The notes under the pieces were generated by a model that was not told the origin of the DNA, ran no database searches, and was given only the letters and a program-made list of their open reading frames with translations. Shown piece by piece: positions 1-11,570 of a stretch of 64,000 nt of DNA. This stretch comes from Halictus rubicundus. Its lineage: Eukaryota > Arthropoda > Insecta > Hymenoptera > Halictidae. The stretch is taken from NCBI RefSeq assembly GCF_050948215.1, contig NW_027488567.1:620001-684000 (forward strand), in the 5' to 3' direction. How positions within the stretch are numbered: the stretch's first letter is position 1; every line of letters starts with the position of its first letter. A program made the translations under genes and the position numbers.

Positions 1-340
1 CTCTATCCTATCCTATCCTTTATCCTATCCTATCCTCTATCCTATCCTATCCTCTATAATATCGTATCCTGTATCATATCGCATCCTCTATCCTATACAA
101 TCCTCTATCCTATCCTATCCTCTATCCTATCCTATCCTCTATCCTATCCAATCCTCTACCGTCTCCTATCCTGTATCCGATCCCATCCCCTATCCTCTAT
201 CCTATCCTATTATCTATCCTATCCTCTATCCTATCCTATCCTCTGTCCTATCCTATCCTCTATCCTATCCTATCCTCTATCCTATCCTATCCTCTATCCT
301 ATCCTATCCTCTATCCTATCCTATCCTCTATCCTATCCTA

Positions 341-790
341 TCCTTTATCCTATCCTATCCTCTATCCTATCCTATCCTCTATAATATCGTATCCTGTATC
401 CTATCGCATCCTCTATCCTATACAATCCTCTATCCTATCCTATCCTCTATCCTGTCCTATCCTCTATCCTATCCAATCCTCTACCGTCTCCTATCCTGTA
501 TCCGATCCAATCCCCTATCCTCTATCCTATCCTATTATCTATCCTATCCTCTATCGTATCGTATCCTCTATCCTATCCTATCCTTTATCTTCTCCTATCC
601 TCGATCCTATCCTATCCTCAACCCTATCCTATCCTCAATTCTATTGTATACTCCATCCTATCCTATCCGCTATCCTATCCTATCCTCTATCCTATAATAT
701 CCTCTATCCTATCCAATACTCTATCCTATCCTCTATCCTATCCTCTATCGTATCCTATCCTCTATCCTATCCTATCCTCTATCCTATCCT
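341..790 (+). repeat. Left-arm duplication, copy 1 of 2
   Basis: Matches 2355-2787. The order of variants is the same: TCCTTTATCC, the TATAATATCG monomer, CTATACAATCC, CTACCGTCTCC, the AATTCTAT landmark, then CCAATACTC. The offset is 2014 bp at 343 and 1997 bp at 637, because this copy has one extra 17-bp unit containing CTGTCC. Confidence 0.8.
481..640 (+). repeat. 160-bp landmark block, left copy 1
   Basis: Runs from CTACCGTCTCC to CTCAATT, passing through GATCCAATCCCC and CTATCTTCTCC. The start-to-AATT distance is 156 bp, as in every full-length copy checked in both arms. Confidence 0.8.
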
Positions 791-848
791 ATCCTCTATC
801 CTATCCTATCCTCCATCCTATCCAATCCTCTATCCTATCCTCTATCCT

Positions 849-1266
849 ATCCTCTCCACCATCCTATCCTATCCTCTATCCTATCCTATCCTCTATCCTA
901 TCCTATCCTCTATCCTATTCTGTCCTCTTTCCAATCCTATCATCAATCCTATCCTATACTCTATCCTATCCAATCCCCTATGTTATCCCCTATCCTATCC
1001 TATCCTCTATAATATCGTATCCTCTATCATATCCTATCCTCTTTCCTATAATATCATCTATCCTATCCTATCCTCCATCCTATCCTATCCGCTATCCTAT
1101 CCTATCCTCTATCCTATAATATCCTCTATCCTATCCAATACTCTATCCTATCCTCTATACTATCCTCTATCGTATCCTATCCTCTATCCTATCCTATCCT
1201 CTATCCTATCCTATCCTCTATCCTATCCTATCCTCCATCCTATCCCATCCTCTATCCTATTCTATC
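849..1266 (+). repeat. Left-arm segment duplicated about 6.17 kb downstream
   Basis: The run ATTCTGTCCTCTTTCCAATCC begins at 917 here and at 7090 in the partner copy (offset 6173). The following variants CCAATCCCCTATGTTATCC and CCTATAATATCATC are in the same order in both. Confidence 0.7.
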
Positions 1267-2354
1267 CTCTATCCTATCCTATCCTCTATCCTATCCTATC
1301 CTCTATCCTATCCTATCCTCTATCCTATCCTATACTCTATCCCATCCTATCCTCTATCCTACCCTATCCTTTATCCTATCCTATCCTCTATCCTATCCTC
1401 TATAATATCGTATCCTGTATCCTATCTTATCCTTTGTCCTATCCTATCCTCAATCCTATCCTATCCTCTATCCTATCGCATCCTCTATCCTATCCAATCC
1501 TCTATAATATCGTATCCTCTATAATATCGTATCCTGTATCCTATCCTGTCCTCTTTCCTATCCTATCCTCAATCCAATCCTATCCTCTATCCTATCGTAT
1601 CCTCTATCCTATCCTATCTTCTTTCCTATCCTATCCTCTATCCTATCCTATCCTCTATCCTATCCTATCCTCTATCCTATCCTATCCTCTATCCTATCCT
1701 ATCCTCTATCCTATCCTATCCTCTATCCTATCCAATCCTCTATCCTATCCTATCCTCTATCGTCTCCTATCCTCTACGCTATCCAATCCCCTATGTTATC
1801 CTCTATCCTATCCTATCCTCTATAATATCCTATCCTGTATACTATCCTATCCTCTGTCCTATCCTATCCTCTATCCTATCCTATCCTCTATAATATCGTA
1901 TCCTGTATCCTATCGCATCCTCTATCCTATCCTATCCTCTATCCTATCCTATCCTCCATCCTATCCCATCATCTATCCTATCCTATCCTCTATCCTATCC
2001 TATCCTCTATCCTATCCTATCCTCTATCCTATCCTATCCTCTATCCTATCCTATACTCTATCCTATCCTATCCTCTATCCTATCCTATCCTTTATTCTAT
2101 CCTATCCTCTATAATATCGTATCCTGTATCCTATCCTGTCCTCTTTCCTATCCTATCATCAATCCTATCGTATCCTCTATCCTATCCAATCCCCTATGTT
2201 ATCCTCTATCATATCCTATCCTCTTTCCTATAATATCATCTATCCTATCCTATCCTCTATCCTATCCTATCCTCTATCCTATCATATCCTCTATCCTATC
2301 ATATCCTCTATCCTATCCTATACTCTATCCTATCCTATCCACCATCCTATCCTA

Positions 2355-2787
2355 TCCTTTATCCTATCCTATCCTCTATCCTATCCTATCCTCTATAATA
2401 TCGTATCCTGTATCCTATCGCATCCTCTATCCTATACAATCCTCTATCCTATCCTATCCTCTATCCTATCCAATCCTCTACCGTCTCCTATCCTGTATCC
2501 GATCCAATCCCCTATCCTCTATCCTATCCTATTATCTATCCTATCCTCTATCGTATCGTATCCTCTATCATATCCTATCCTCTATCTTCTCCTATCCTCG
2601 ATCCTATCCTATCCTCAACCCTATCCTATCCTCAATTCTATCGTATACTCCATCCTATCCTATCCGCTATCCTATCCTATCCTCTATCCTATAATATCCT
2701 CTATCCTATCCAATACTCTATCCTATCCTCTATCCTATCCTCTATCGTATCCTATCCTCTATCCTATCCTATCCTCTATCTTATCCT
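2355..2787 (+). repeat. Left-arm duplication, copy 2 of 2
   Basis: Partner of 341-790, one 17-bp unit shorter. Its distal part is duplicated again in tandem 400 bp downstream. Confidence 0.8.
2478..2637 (+). repeat. 160-bp landmark block, left copy 2
   Basis: Same ends and spacing as the copy at 481. It is followed 400 bp later by the next copy. Confidence 0.8.
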
Positions 2788-2877
2788 ATCCTCTATCCTA
2801 TCCTATCCACCATCCTATCCCATCCTCTATCCTATCCTATCCTCTATCCTATCATATCCTCTATCCTATCCAATCCT

Positions 2878-3037
2878 CTACCGTCTCCTATCCTGTATCC
2901 GATCCAATCCCCTATCCTCTATCCTATCCTGTTATCTATAATATCCTCTATCGTATCGTATCCTCTATCCTATCCTATCCTCTATCTTCTCCTATCCTCG
3001 ATCCTATCCTATCCTCAACCCTATCCTATCCTCAATT
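2878..3037 (+). repeat. 160-bp landmark block, left copy 3
   Basis: Second half of the 400-bp tandem pair. It carries private changes near 2930-2945 (TGTTATCTATAA). Confidence 0.8.
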
Positions 3038-4999
3038 CTATCGTATACTCCATCCTATCCTATCCGCTATCCTATCCTATCCTCTATCCTATAATATCCT
3101 CTATCCTATCCAATACTCTATCCTATCCTCTATCCTATCCTCTATCGTATCCTATCCTCTATCCTATCCTATCCTCTATCCTATCCTATCCTCTATCCTA
3201 TCCTAACCTCCATCCTACCCCATCCTCTATCCTATCCTATTCTCTATCCTATCCTATCCTCTATCCTATCCTATCCTCTATCCTATCCTATCATCTATCC
3301 TATCCTATCCTATATCCTATCCTATCCTCTATCCTATCCTATCCTCTATCCTATCCTATTCTCTATCCTATCCAATCCTCTATCCTATCCTATCCTCTAT
3401 CCTATCCTATCCTCTATCCTATCCTATCCTCTATAATATCGTATCCTGTATCCTATCCTGTCCTCTTTCCTATCCTATCCTCAATCCAATCCTATCCTCT
3501 ATCCTATCGTATCCTCTATCCTATCCTATCTTCTTTCCTATCCTATCCTCTATCCTATCCTATCCTCTATAATATCGTATCCTGTATCCTATCTTATCCT
3601 CTGTCCTATCCTATCCTCAATCCTATCCTATCCTCTATCCTATCGCATCCTCTATCCTATCCAATCCTCTATCCTATCCTATCCTCTAACCTATCCTATC
3701 CTCTATCCTATCCTATCCTATCCTATATCCTATCCTATCCTCTATCCTATCCTATCCTCTATAATATCGTATCCTCTATAATATCGTATCCTGTATCCTA
3801 TCCTGTCCTCTTTCCTATCCTATACTATATCCTATCATATCCTCTATCCTATCCTATCCTCTATCCTATCCTATCCTCTATCCTATCCTATCGTCTATCC
3901 CATCCTATCCTCTATCCTATCCAATCCTCTATCCTATCCTATCCTCTATCCTATCCTATCCTATATCCTATCATATCCTCTATAATATCGTATCCTCTAT
4001 AATATCGTATACTCTATAATATCGTATCCTGTATCCTATCCTCTATCATAGCCTATCCTCTATCCTATCCTATCCTCTATCCTATCCTATCCTCTATCCT
4101 ATCCTATCCTCTATCCTATCCTATCCTCTATCCTATCCTATCCTCTATCCTATCCTATCCTCTATCCTATCCAATCCTCTATCCTATCCTATCCCCTATC
4201 CTATCCTATCATCTATCCTATCCTATCCTATATCCTATCCTATCCTCTATCCTATCCAATCCTCTATCCTATCCTATTCTCTATCCTATCCTATCCTCTA
4301 TCCTATCCTATCCTCTATCCTATCCTATCCTCTATCCTATCCTATCCTCTATCCTATCCTATCCTCTATCCTATCCTATCCTATATCCTATCCTATCCTC
4401 TATCCTATCCTATCCTCTATCCTATCCTATCCTCTATAATATCGTATCCTCTATCCTATCCTATCTTCTTTCCTATCCTATCCTCTATCCTATCCTATCC
4501 TCTATAATATCGTATCCTGTATCCTATCTTATCCTCTATCCTATCCAATCCTCTATCCTATCCTATCCTCTATCCTATCCTATCCTCTATCCTATCCTAT
4601 CCTCTATCCTATGCTATCCTCTATCCTATCCTATTCTCTATCCTATCCTATCCTCTATCCTATCCAATCCTCTATCCTATCCTATCCCCTATCCTATCCT
4701 ATCATCTATCCTATCCTATCCTCTATCCTATCCAATCCTCTATCCTATCCTATCCTCTATCCTATCCTATCCTCTATAATATCGTATCCTCTATAATATC
4801 GTATCCTGTATCCTATCCTGTCCTCTTTCCTATCCTATACTATATCCTATCATATCCTCTATCCTATCCTATCCTCTATCCTACCCTATCCTTTATCCTA
4901 TCCTATCCTCTATCCTATCCTATCCTCTATCCTATCCTATCCTCTATCCTATCCTATCCTATATCCTATCCTATCCTCTATCCTATCCTATCCTCTATC

Positions 5000-5550
5000 C
5001 TATCCTATCCTCTATAATATCGTATCCTCTATAATATCGTATCCTGTATCCTATCCTGTCCTCTTTCCTATCCTATACTATATCCTATCATATCCTCTAT
5101 CCTATCCTATCCTCTATCCTATCCTATCCTCTATCCTATCCTATCGTCTATCCCATCCTATCCTCTATCCTATCCAATCCTCTATCCTACCCTATCCTCT
5201 ATCCTATCCTATCCTATATCCTATCATATCCTCTATAATATCGTATCCTCTATAATATCGTATCCTCTATAATATCGTATCCTGTATCCTATCCTGCCCT
5301 CTTTCCTATCCTATCCTCTATCCTATCCTCTATCATATCCTATCCTCTATCCTATCCTATCCTCTATCCTACCCTATCCTCTATCCTATCCTATTCTCTA
5401 TAATATCGTATCCTCTATAATATCGTATCCTCTCTAATATCGTATCCTCTAAAATATCGTATCCTGTATTCTATCCTGTCCTCTTTCCTATCCTATCCTC
5501 AATCCAATCCTATCCTCTATCCTATCGTATCCTCTATCCTATCCTATCCT
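5000..5550 (+). repeat. Left-arm segment with three TATCG-type monomers, copy 1
   Basis: Contains the rare string CTCTCTAATATCG followed by CTCTAAAATATCG and GTATTCTATCC. It matches 7481-8031 at offset 2481. CTCTAAT is at 5432 here and at 7913 in copy 2. Confidence 0.75.
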
Positions 5551-6665
5551 CTATCCTGTCCTATCCTCTATCCTATCCTATCCTCTATAATATCGTATCC
5601 TGTATCCTATCGCATCCTCTATCCTATACAATCCTCTATCCTATCCTATCCTCTATCCTATCCTATCCTCTATCCTATCTTATCCTCTATCCTATCCTAT
5701 CCTCCATCCTATCCTATCCTCTATCCTATTCATTCCTCTACCGTCTCCTATCCTGTATCCGATCCAATCCCCTATCCTCTATCCTACCCTATCCTTTATC
5801 CTATCCTATCCTCTATCCTCTATCCTACCCTATCCTTTATCCTATCCTATCCTCTATCCTATCCTATCCTCTATAATATCGTATCCTGTATCCTACCTTA
5901 TCCTCTATTATGTCCAATCCTCTATCCTATCCTATCCTCCATCCTATCCTATCCTCTATCCTATTCATTCCTCTACCGTCTCCTATCCTGTATCCGATCC
6001 AATCCCCCATCCTCTATCCTACCCTATCCTTTATCCTATCCTATCCTCTATCCTATCCTATCCTCTATAATATCGTATCCTGTATCCTATCTTATCCTCT
6101 ATTATATCCAATCCTCTATCCTATCCTATCCTCTATCCTATCCTATCCTCTATCCTATCCTATCCTCTATAATATCGTATCCTGTATCCTATCGCATCCT
6201 CTATCCTATACAATCCTCTATCCTATCCTATCCTCTATCCTATCCAATACTCTATCCTATCCTCTATCCTATCCTCTATCGTATCCAATCCCCTATCCTC
6301 TATCCTATCCTATCCTCTATAATATCGTATCCTGTATCCTATCGCATCCTCTATCCTATACAATCCTCTATCCTATCCTATCCTCTATCCTATCCAATAC
6401 TCTATCCTATCCTCTATCCTATCCTCTATCGTATCCAATCCCCTATCCTCTATCCTATCCTATTATCTATCCTATCCTCTATCGTATCCTATCCTCTATC
6501 CTATCCTATCCTCTATCCTATCCTATCCTTTATCCTATCCTATCCTCTATCCTATCCTATCCTCTATAATATCGTATCCTGTATCCTATCGCATCCTCTA
6601 TCCTATACAATTCTCTATCCTATCCTATCCTCTATCCTGTCCTATCCTCTATCCTATCCAATCCT

Positions 6666-6825
6666 CTACCGTCTCCTATCCTGTATCCGATCCAATCCCC
6701 TATCCTCTATCCTATCCTACTATCTATCCTATCCTGTATCGTATCGTATCCTCTATCCTATCCTATCCTCTATCTTCTCCTATCCTCGATCCTATCCTAT
6801 CCTCAACCCTATCCTATCCTCAATT
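6666..6825 (+). repeat. 160-bp landmark block, left copy 4
   Basis: CTACCG at 6666 and AATT at 6822. It has a TACTATCTATCC variant in the middle where other left copies read TATTATC. Confidence 0.8.
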
Positions 6826-7021
6826 CTATCGTATACTCCATCCTATCCTATCCGCTATCCTATCCTATCCTCTATCCTATAATATCCTCTATCCTATCCA
6901 ATACTCTATCCTATCCTCTATCCTATCCTCTATCGTATCCTATCCTCTATCCTATCCTATCCTCTATCCTATCCTATCCTCTATCCTATCCTATCCTCCA
7001 TCCTATCCCATCCTCTATCCT

Positions 7022-7440
7022 ATCCTATCCTCTATCCTATCCTATCCACCATCCTATCCTATCCTCTATCCTATCCTATCCTCTATCCTATTCTGTCCTC
7101 TTTCCAATCCTATCAGTAATCCTATCCTATACTCTATCCTATCCAATCCCCTATGTTATCCCCTATCCTATCCTATCCTCTATAATATCGTATCCTCTAT
7201 CATATCCTATCCTCTTTCCTATAATATCATCTATCCTATCCTATCCTCCATCCTATCCTATCCGGTATCCTATCCTATCCTCTATCCTATAATATCCTCT
7301 ATCCTATCCAATACTCTATCCTATCCTCTATCCTATCCTCTATCGTATCCTATCCTCTATCCTATCCTATCCTCTATCCTATCCTATCCTCTATCCTATC
7401 CTATCCTCCATCCTATCCCATCCTCTATCCTATCCTATCC
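7022..7440 (+). repeat. Partner of the 849-1266 segment
   Basis: Same order of variants, with small changes such as ATCAGTAATCC in place of ATCATCAATCC and CCGGTATCC in place of CCGCTATCC. Confidence 0.7.
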
Positions 7441-7480
7441 TCTATCCTATCCTATCCTCTATCCTATCCTATCCTCTATC

Positions 7481-8031
7481 CTATCCTACCCTCTATAATA
7501 TCGTATCCTCTATAATATCGTATCCTGTATCCTATCCTGTCCTCTTTCCTATCCTATACTATATCCTATCATATCCTCTATCCTATCCTATCCTCTATCC
7601 TATCCTATCCTCTATCCTATCCTATCGTCTATCCCATCCTATCCTCTATCCTATCCAATCCTCTATCCTACCCTATCCTCTATCCTATCCTATCCTATAT
7701 CCTATCATATCCTCTATAATATCGTTTCCTCTATAATATCGTATCCTCTATAATATCGTATCCTGTATCCTATCCTGTCCTCTTTCCTATCCTATCCTCT
7801 ATCCTATCCTCTATCATATCCTATCCTCTATCCTATCCTGTCCTCTATCCTACCCTATCCTCTATCCTATCCTATTCTCTATAATATCGTATCCTCTATA
7901 ATATCGTATCCTCTCTAATATCGTATCCTCTAAAATATCGTATCCTGTATTCTATCCTGTCCTCTTTCCTATCCTATCCTCAATCCAATCCTATCCTCTA
8001 TCCTATCGTATCCTCTATCCTATCCTATCTT
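7481..8031 (+). repeat. Left-arm segment with three TATCG-type monomers, copy 2
   Basis: Partner of 5000-5550. Its distal part recurs exactly 306 bp (18 x 17) further on, with CTCTAAT at 7913 and 8219, giving a local tandem third copy at about 8140-8345. Confidence 0.75.
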
Positions 8032-9832
8032 CTATCCTATCCTATCATCTATCCTATCCTATCCTCTATCCTATCCAATCCGCAATCCTATCCTATCCTC
8101 TATCCTATCCTATCCTCTATCCTATCCTATCCTCTATCCTATCCTATCCTCTATCCTACCCTATCCTCTATCCTATCCTATTCTCTATAATATCGTATCC
8201 TCTATAATATCGTATCCTCTCTAATATCGTATCCTCTAAAATATCGTATCCTGTATTCTATCCTGTCCTCTTTCCTATCCTATCCTCAATCCAATCCTAT
8301 CCTCTATCCTATCGTATCCTCTATCCTATCCTATACTCTATCCTATCCTATCCTCTATCCTGTCCTATCCTCTATCCTGTCCTATCCTCTATCCTATCCT
8401 ATCCTCTATAATATCGTATCCTGTATCCTATCGCATCCTCTATCCTATACAATCCTCTATCCTATCCTATCCTCTATCCTATCCTATCCTCTATCCTATT
8501 CATTCCTCTACCATCTCCTATCCTGTATCCGATCCAATCCCCTATCCTCTATCCTACCCTATCCTTTATCCTATCCTATCCTCTATAATATCGTATCCTG
8601 TATCCTACCTTATCCTCTATTATATCCAATCCTCTATCCTATCCTATCCTCCATCCTATCCTATCCTCTATCCTATTCATTCCTCCATCCTATCCTATCC
8701 TCTATCCTATTCATTCCTCTACCGTCTCCTATCCTGTATCCGATCCAATAACCTATCCTCTATCCTACCCTATCCTTTATCCTGTCCTATCCTCTATCCT
8801 ATCCTATCCTCTATAATATCGTATCCTGTATCCTATCTTATCCTCTATTATATCCAATCCTCTATCCTATCCTATCCTCTATCCTATCCTAACCTCTATC
8901 CTATCCTATCCTCTATAATATCGTATCCTGTATCCTATCGCATCCTCTATCCTATACAATCCTCTATCCTATCCTATCCTCTATCCTATCCAATACTCTA
9001 TCCTATCCTCTATCCTATCCTCTATCGTATCCAATCCCCTATCGTCTATCCTATCCTATTATCTATCCTATCCTCTATCGTATCGTATCCTCTATCCTAT
9101 CCTATCCTCTATCTTCTCCTATCCCCGATCCTATCCTATCCTCAACCCTATCCTATCCTCAATTCTATCGTATACTCCATCCTATCCTATCCGCTATCCT
9201 ATCCTATCCTCTATCCTATAATATCCTCTATCCTATCCAATACTCTATCCTATCCTCTATCCTATCCTCTATCGTATCCTATCCTCTATCCTATCCTATC
9301 CTCTATCCTATCCTATCCTCTATCCTATCCTATCCTCTATCCTATCCTATCCTCTATCCTATCCTATCCTTTATCCTATCCTATCCTCTATCCTATCCTA
9401 TCCTCTATAATATCGTATCCTGTATCCTATCGCATCCTCTATCCTATACAATCCTCTATCCTATCCTATCCTCTATCCTATCCTATCCTCTATCCTATCC
9501 AATCCTCTACCGTCTCCTATCCTGTATCCGATCCAATCCCCTATCCTCTATCCTATCCTATTATCTATCCTATCCTCTATCCTATCCTATCCTCTGTCCT
9601 ATCCTATCCTGTATCCTATCCTATCCTCTATCCTATCCTATCCTCTATCCTATCCTATCCTCTATCCTATCCTATCCTCTATCCTATCCTATCCTTTATC
9701 CTATCCTATCCTCTATCCTATCCTATCCTCTATAATATCGTATCCTGTATCCTATCGCATCCTCTATCCTATACAATCCTCTATCCTATCCTATCCTCTA
9801 TCCTGTCCTATCCTCTATCCTATCCAATCCTC

Positions 9833-9992
9833 TACCGTCTCCTATCCTGTATCCGATCCAATCCCCTATCCTCTATCCTATCCTATTATCTATCCTATCC
9901 TCTATCGTATCGTATCCTCTATCCTATCCTATCCTCTATCTTCTCCTATCCTCGATCCTATCCTATCCTCAACCCTATCCTATCCTCAATTC
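9833..9992 (+). repeat. 160-bp landmark block, left copy 5
   Basis: CTACCG at 9833 and AATT at 9989. A sixth AATTCTATCG landmark at 9161 lacks the upstream CTACCG end, so it is a partial block. Confidence 0.8.
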
Positions 9993-10986
9993 TATCGTAT
10001 ACTCCATCCTATCCTATCCGCTATCCTATCCTATCCTCTATCCTATAATATCCTCTATCCTATCCAATACTCTATCCTATCCTCTATCCTATCCTCTATC
10101 GTATCCTATCCTCTATCCTATCCTATCCTCTATCCTATCCTATCCTCTATCCTATCCTATCCTCCATCCTATCCCATCCTCTATCCTATCCTATCCTCAA
10201 TCCTATCCTATCCTCTATCCTATCGCATCCTCTATCCTATCCAATCCTCTATCCTATCCTATCCTCTATCCTATCCTATCCTCTATCCTATCCTATCCTC
10301 TATAATATCGTATCCTCTATAATATCGTATCCTGTATCCTATCCTGTCCTCTTTCCTATCCTATCCTCAATCCAATCCTATCCTCTATCCTATCGTATCC
10401 TCTATCCTATCCTATCTTCTTTCCTATCCAATCCTCTATCCTATCCTATCCTCTATCCTATCCTATCCTCTATCCTATCCTATTCTCTATCCTATCCTAT
10501 CCTGTATCCTATCCTATCCTCTATCCTATCCTATCCTCTATCCTATCCGATCCTCTATCCTATCCTATCCTCTATCCTATCCTATCCTCTATCCTATCCT
10601 ATCCTATATCCTATCCTATCCTCTATCCTATCCTCTATCCTATCCTCTATCCTATCCTCTATCCTATCCTATCCTCCATAATATCGTATCCTCTATAATA
10701 TCGTATCCTGTATCCTATCCTGTCCTCTTTCCTATCCTATACTATATCCTATCATATCCTCTATCCTATCCTATCCTCTATCCTATCCTATCCTCTATCC
10801 TATCCTATCCTCTATAATATCCTATCGTCTATCCCATCCTATCCTCTATCCTATCCAATCCTCTATCCTATCCTATCCTCTATCGTCTCCTATCCTCTAC
10901 GCTATCCAATCCCCTATGTTATCCTCTATCCTATCCTATCCTCTATAATATCCTATCCTGTATACTATCCTATCCTCTGTCCTATC

Positions 10987-11002
10987 CTATCCTATAGGAT
11001 AG
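10987..11002. other. Array inversion joint (16-bp perfect palindrome)
   Basis: The repeat orientation switches between 10994 and 10995. The sequence CTATCCTATAGGATAG equals its own reverse complement. Beyond it the flanks do not mirror each other: 10986 (C) faces 11003 (A), and the variant monomers differ. The left flank from 10885 matches an intact array segment that starts at 1762 (offset 9123) and would normally continue into another CTCTATCC unit. The right flank from 11001 matches intact copies at 16008 and 23099. The joint therefore looks like two truncated array segments joined head to head. A real inversion is possible, and so is an assembly join within the satellite. Confidence 0.9.
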
Positions 11003-11570
11003 AGAATAGGATAGGATAGAGGATAGGGGATTGGATCGGATACAGGATAGGAGACTGTAGAGGATTGGATAGGATAGAGGATAGGATAGGATAGTGGATA
11101 TTATAGGATAGAGGATAGAATAGGATGGAGGATAGGATAGGATAGAGGATAGGATAGGATAGAGGATAGGATATTATAAGGGATAGGATAGAATAGTGGA
11201 TAACATAGGGGATTGGATAGCATAGGGGTAGGAGACGATAGAGGATAGGATAGGATAGAGGATAGGATAGGACAGATGATATTATAGGATAGAGGATAGG
11301 ATAGGATGGAGGATAGGAGAGGATAGAGCAGATGATAGAGCATAGGAAAGAATCGAGGATAGGATAGGATAGAATATAGGATAGGATAGAGGATAGGATA
11401 GGATTGAGGATAGGAGAGGATAGAGCAGATGATAGAGCATAGGAAAGAATCGAGGATAGGATAGGATAGAATATAGGATAGGATAGAGAATAGGATAGGA
11501 TAGATGATGTTATAGGATAGAGGATAGGATAGGATAGAGGATAGGATAGGATAGAGGATAGGATATTATA
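11001..11570 (-). repeat. Right-arm proximal segment, repeated at about 16.0 and 23.1 kb
   Basis: Starts directly at the inversion joint. It matches from 16008 (offset 5007, then 5008 after a 1-bp deletion near 11225) and from 23099. It contains two GCAGATGATAGAGC cassettes 97 bp apart (11328 and 11425), as do the copies at 16336/16433 and 23427. Its first 65 bp or so is the remaining part of a 160-bp landmark block cut by the joint. Confidence 0.8.

Larger units (their letters stand above)
2471..3270 (+). repeat. 400-bp tandem duplication
   Basis: Landmark CTACCGTCTCC occurs at 2478 and 2878, and AATTCTATCG at 2634 and 3034, each 400 bp apart. The two copies differ by scattered substitutions, for example TATTATCTATCC versus TGTTATCTATAA. 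Confidence 0.75.
1..10994 (+). repeat. 17-bp satellite array, left arm (C-rich strand on +)
   Basis: Continuous tandem repeats of CTCTATCCTATCCTATC, one CT plus three CTATC pentamers. Many monomers match the consensus exactly. Recurrent variants include a triple-substituted monomer CTCTATAATATCGTATC, CTGTATCCTATCCTGTC, CTCTTTCCTATCCTATC and CTCAATCCTATCCTATC, which often occur in that order. Unit length is usually 17 bp, but 12-bp and 22-bp units (one pentamer fewer or more) are common. No stretch above 300 bp departs from the repeat, and I see no gene, RNA gene or mobile element in it. Variants that I find only in this arm include CTATACAATCC and CTCTACGCTATCC. Open frames such as 1434-2114, 2196-3206 and 5910-6569 are by-products of the stop-free repeat. 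Confidence 0.97.

Noticed and set aside
1434..2114. A repetitive membrane-like or structural protein (Ser-Tyr-Pro-Leu/Ile rich)
   Set aside because: The composition is dictated by TCC, TAT, CCT, CTA and ATC triplets of the satellite. The start codons are chance ATG variants and the ends are chance TAA in TATAATA monomers.
1..10994. Bacterial -10 promoter boxes (TATAAT in CTCTATAATATCG)
   Set aside because: The hexamer is part of a recurrent variant monomer. It has no -35 element and no gene downstream, and the context looks eukaryotic.
10987..11002. Rho-independent terminator or hairpin element at the palindrome
   Set aside because: The 16-bp palindrome has no loop, no T-run and no gene nearby. 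It results from the array meeting its own inverse.
10980..11010. Replication origin suggested by the reversal of GC skew
   Set aside because: The skew change is fully explained by the inverted orientation of a strand-asymmetric satellite.
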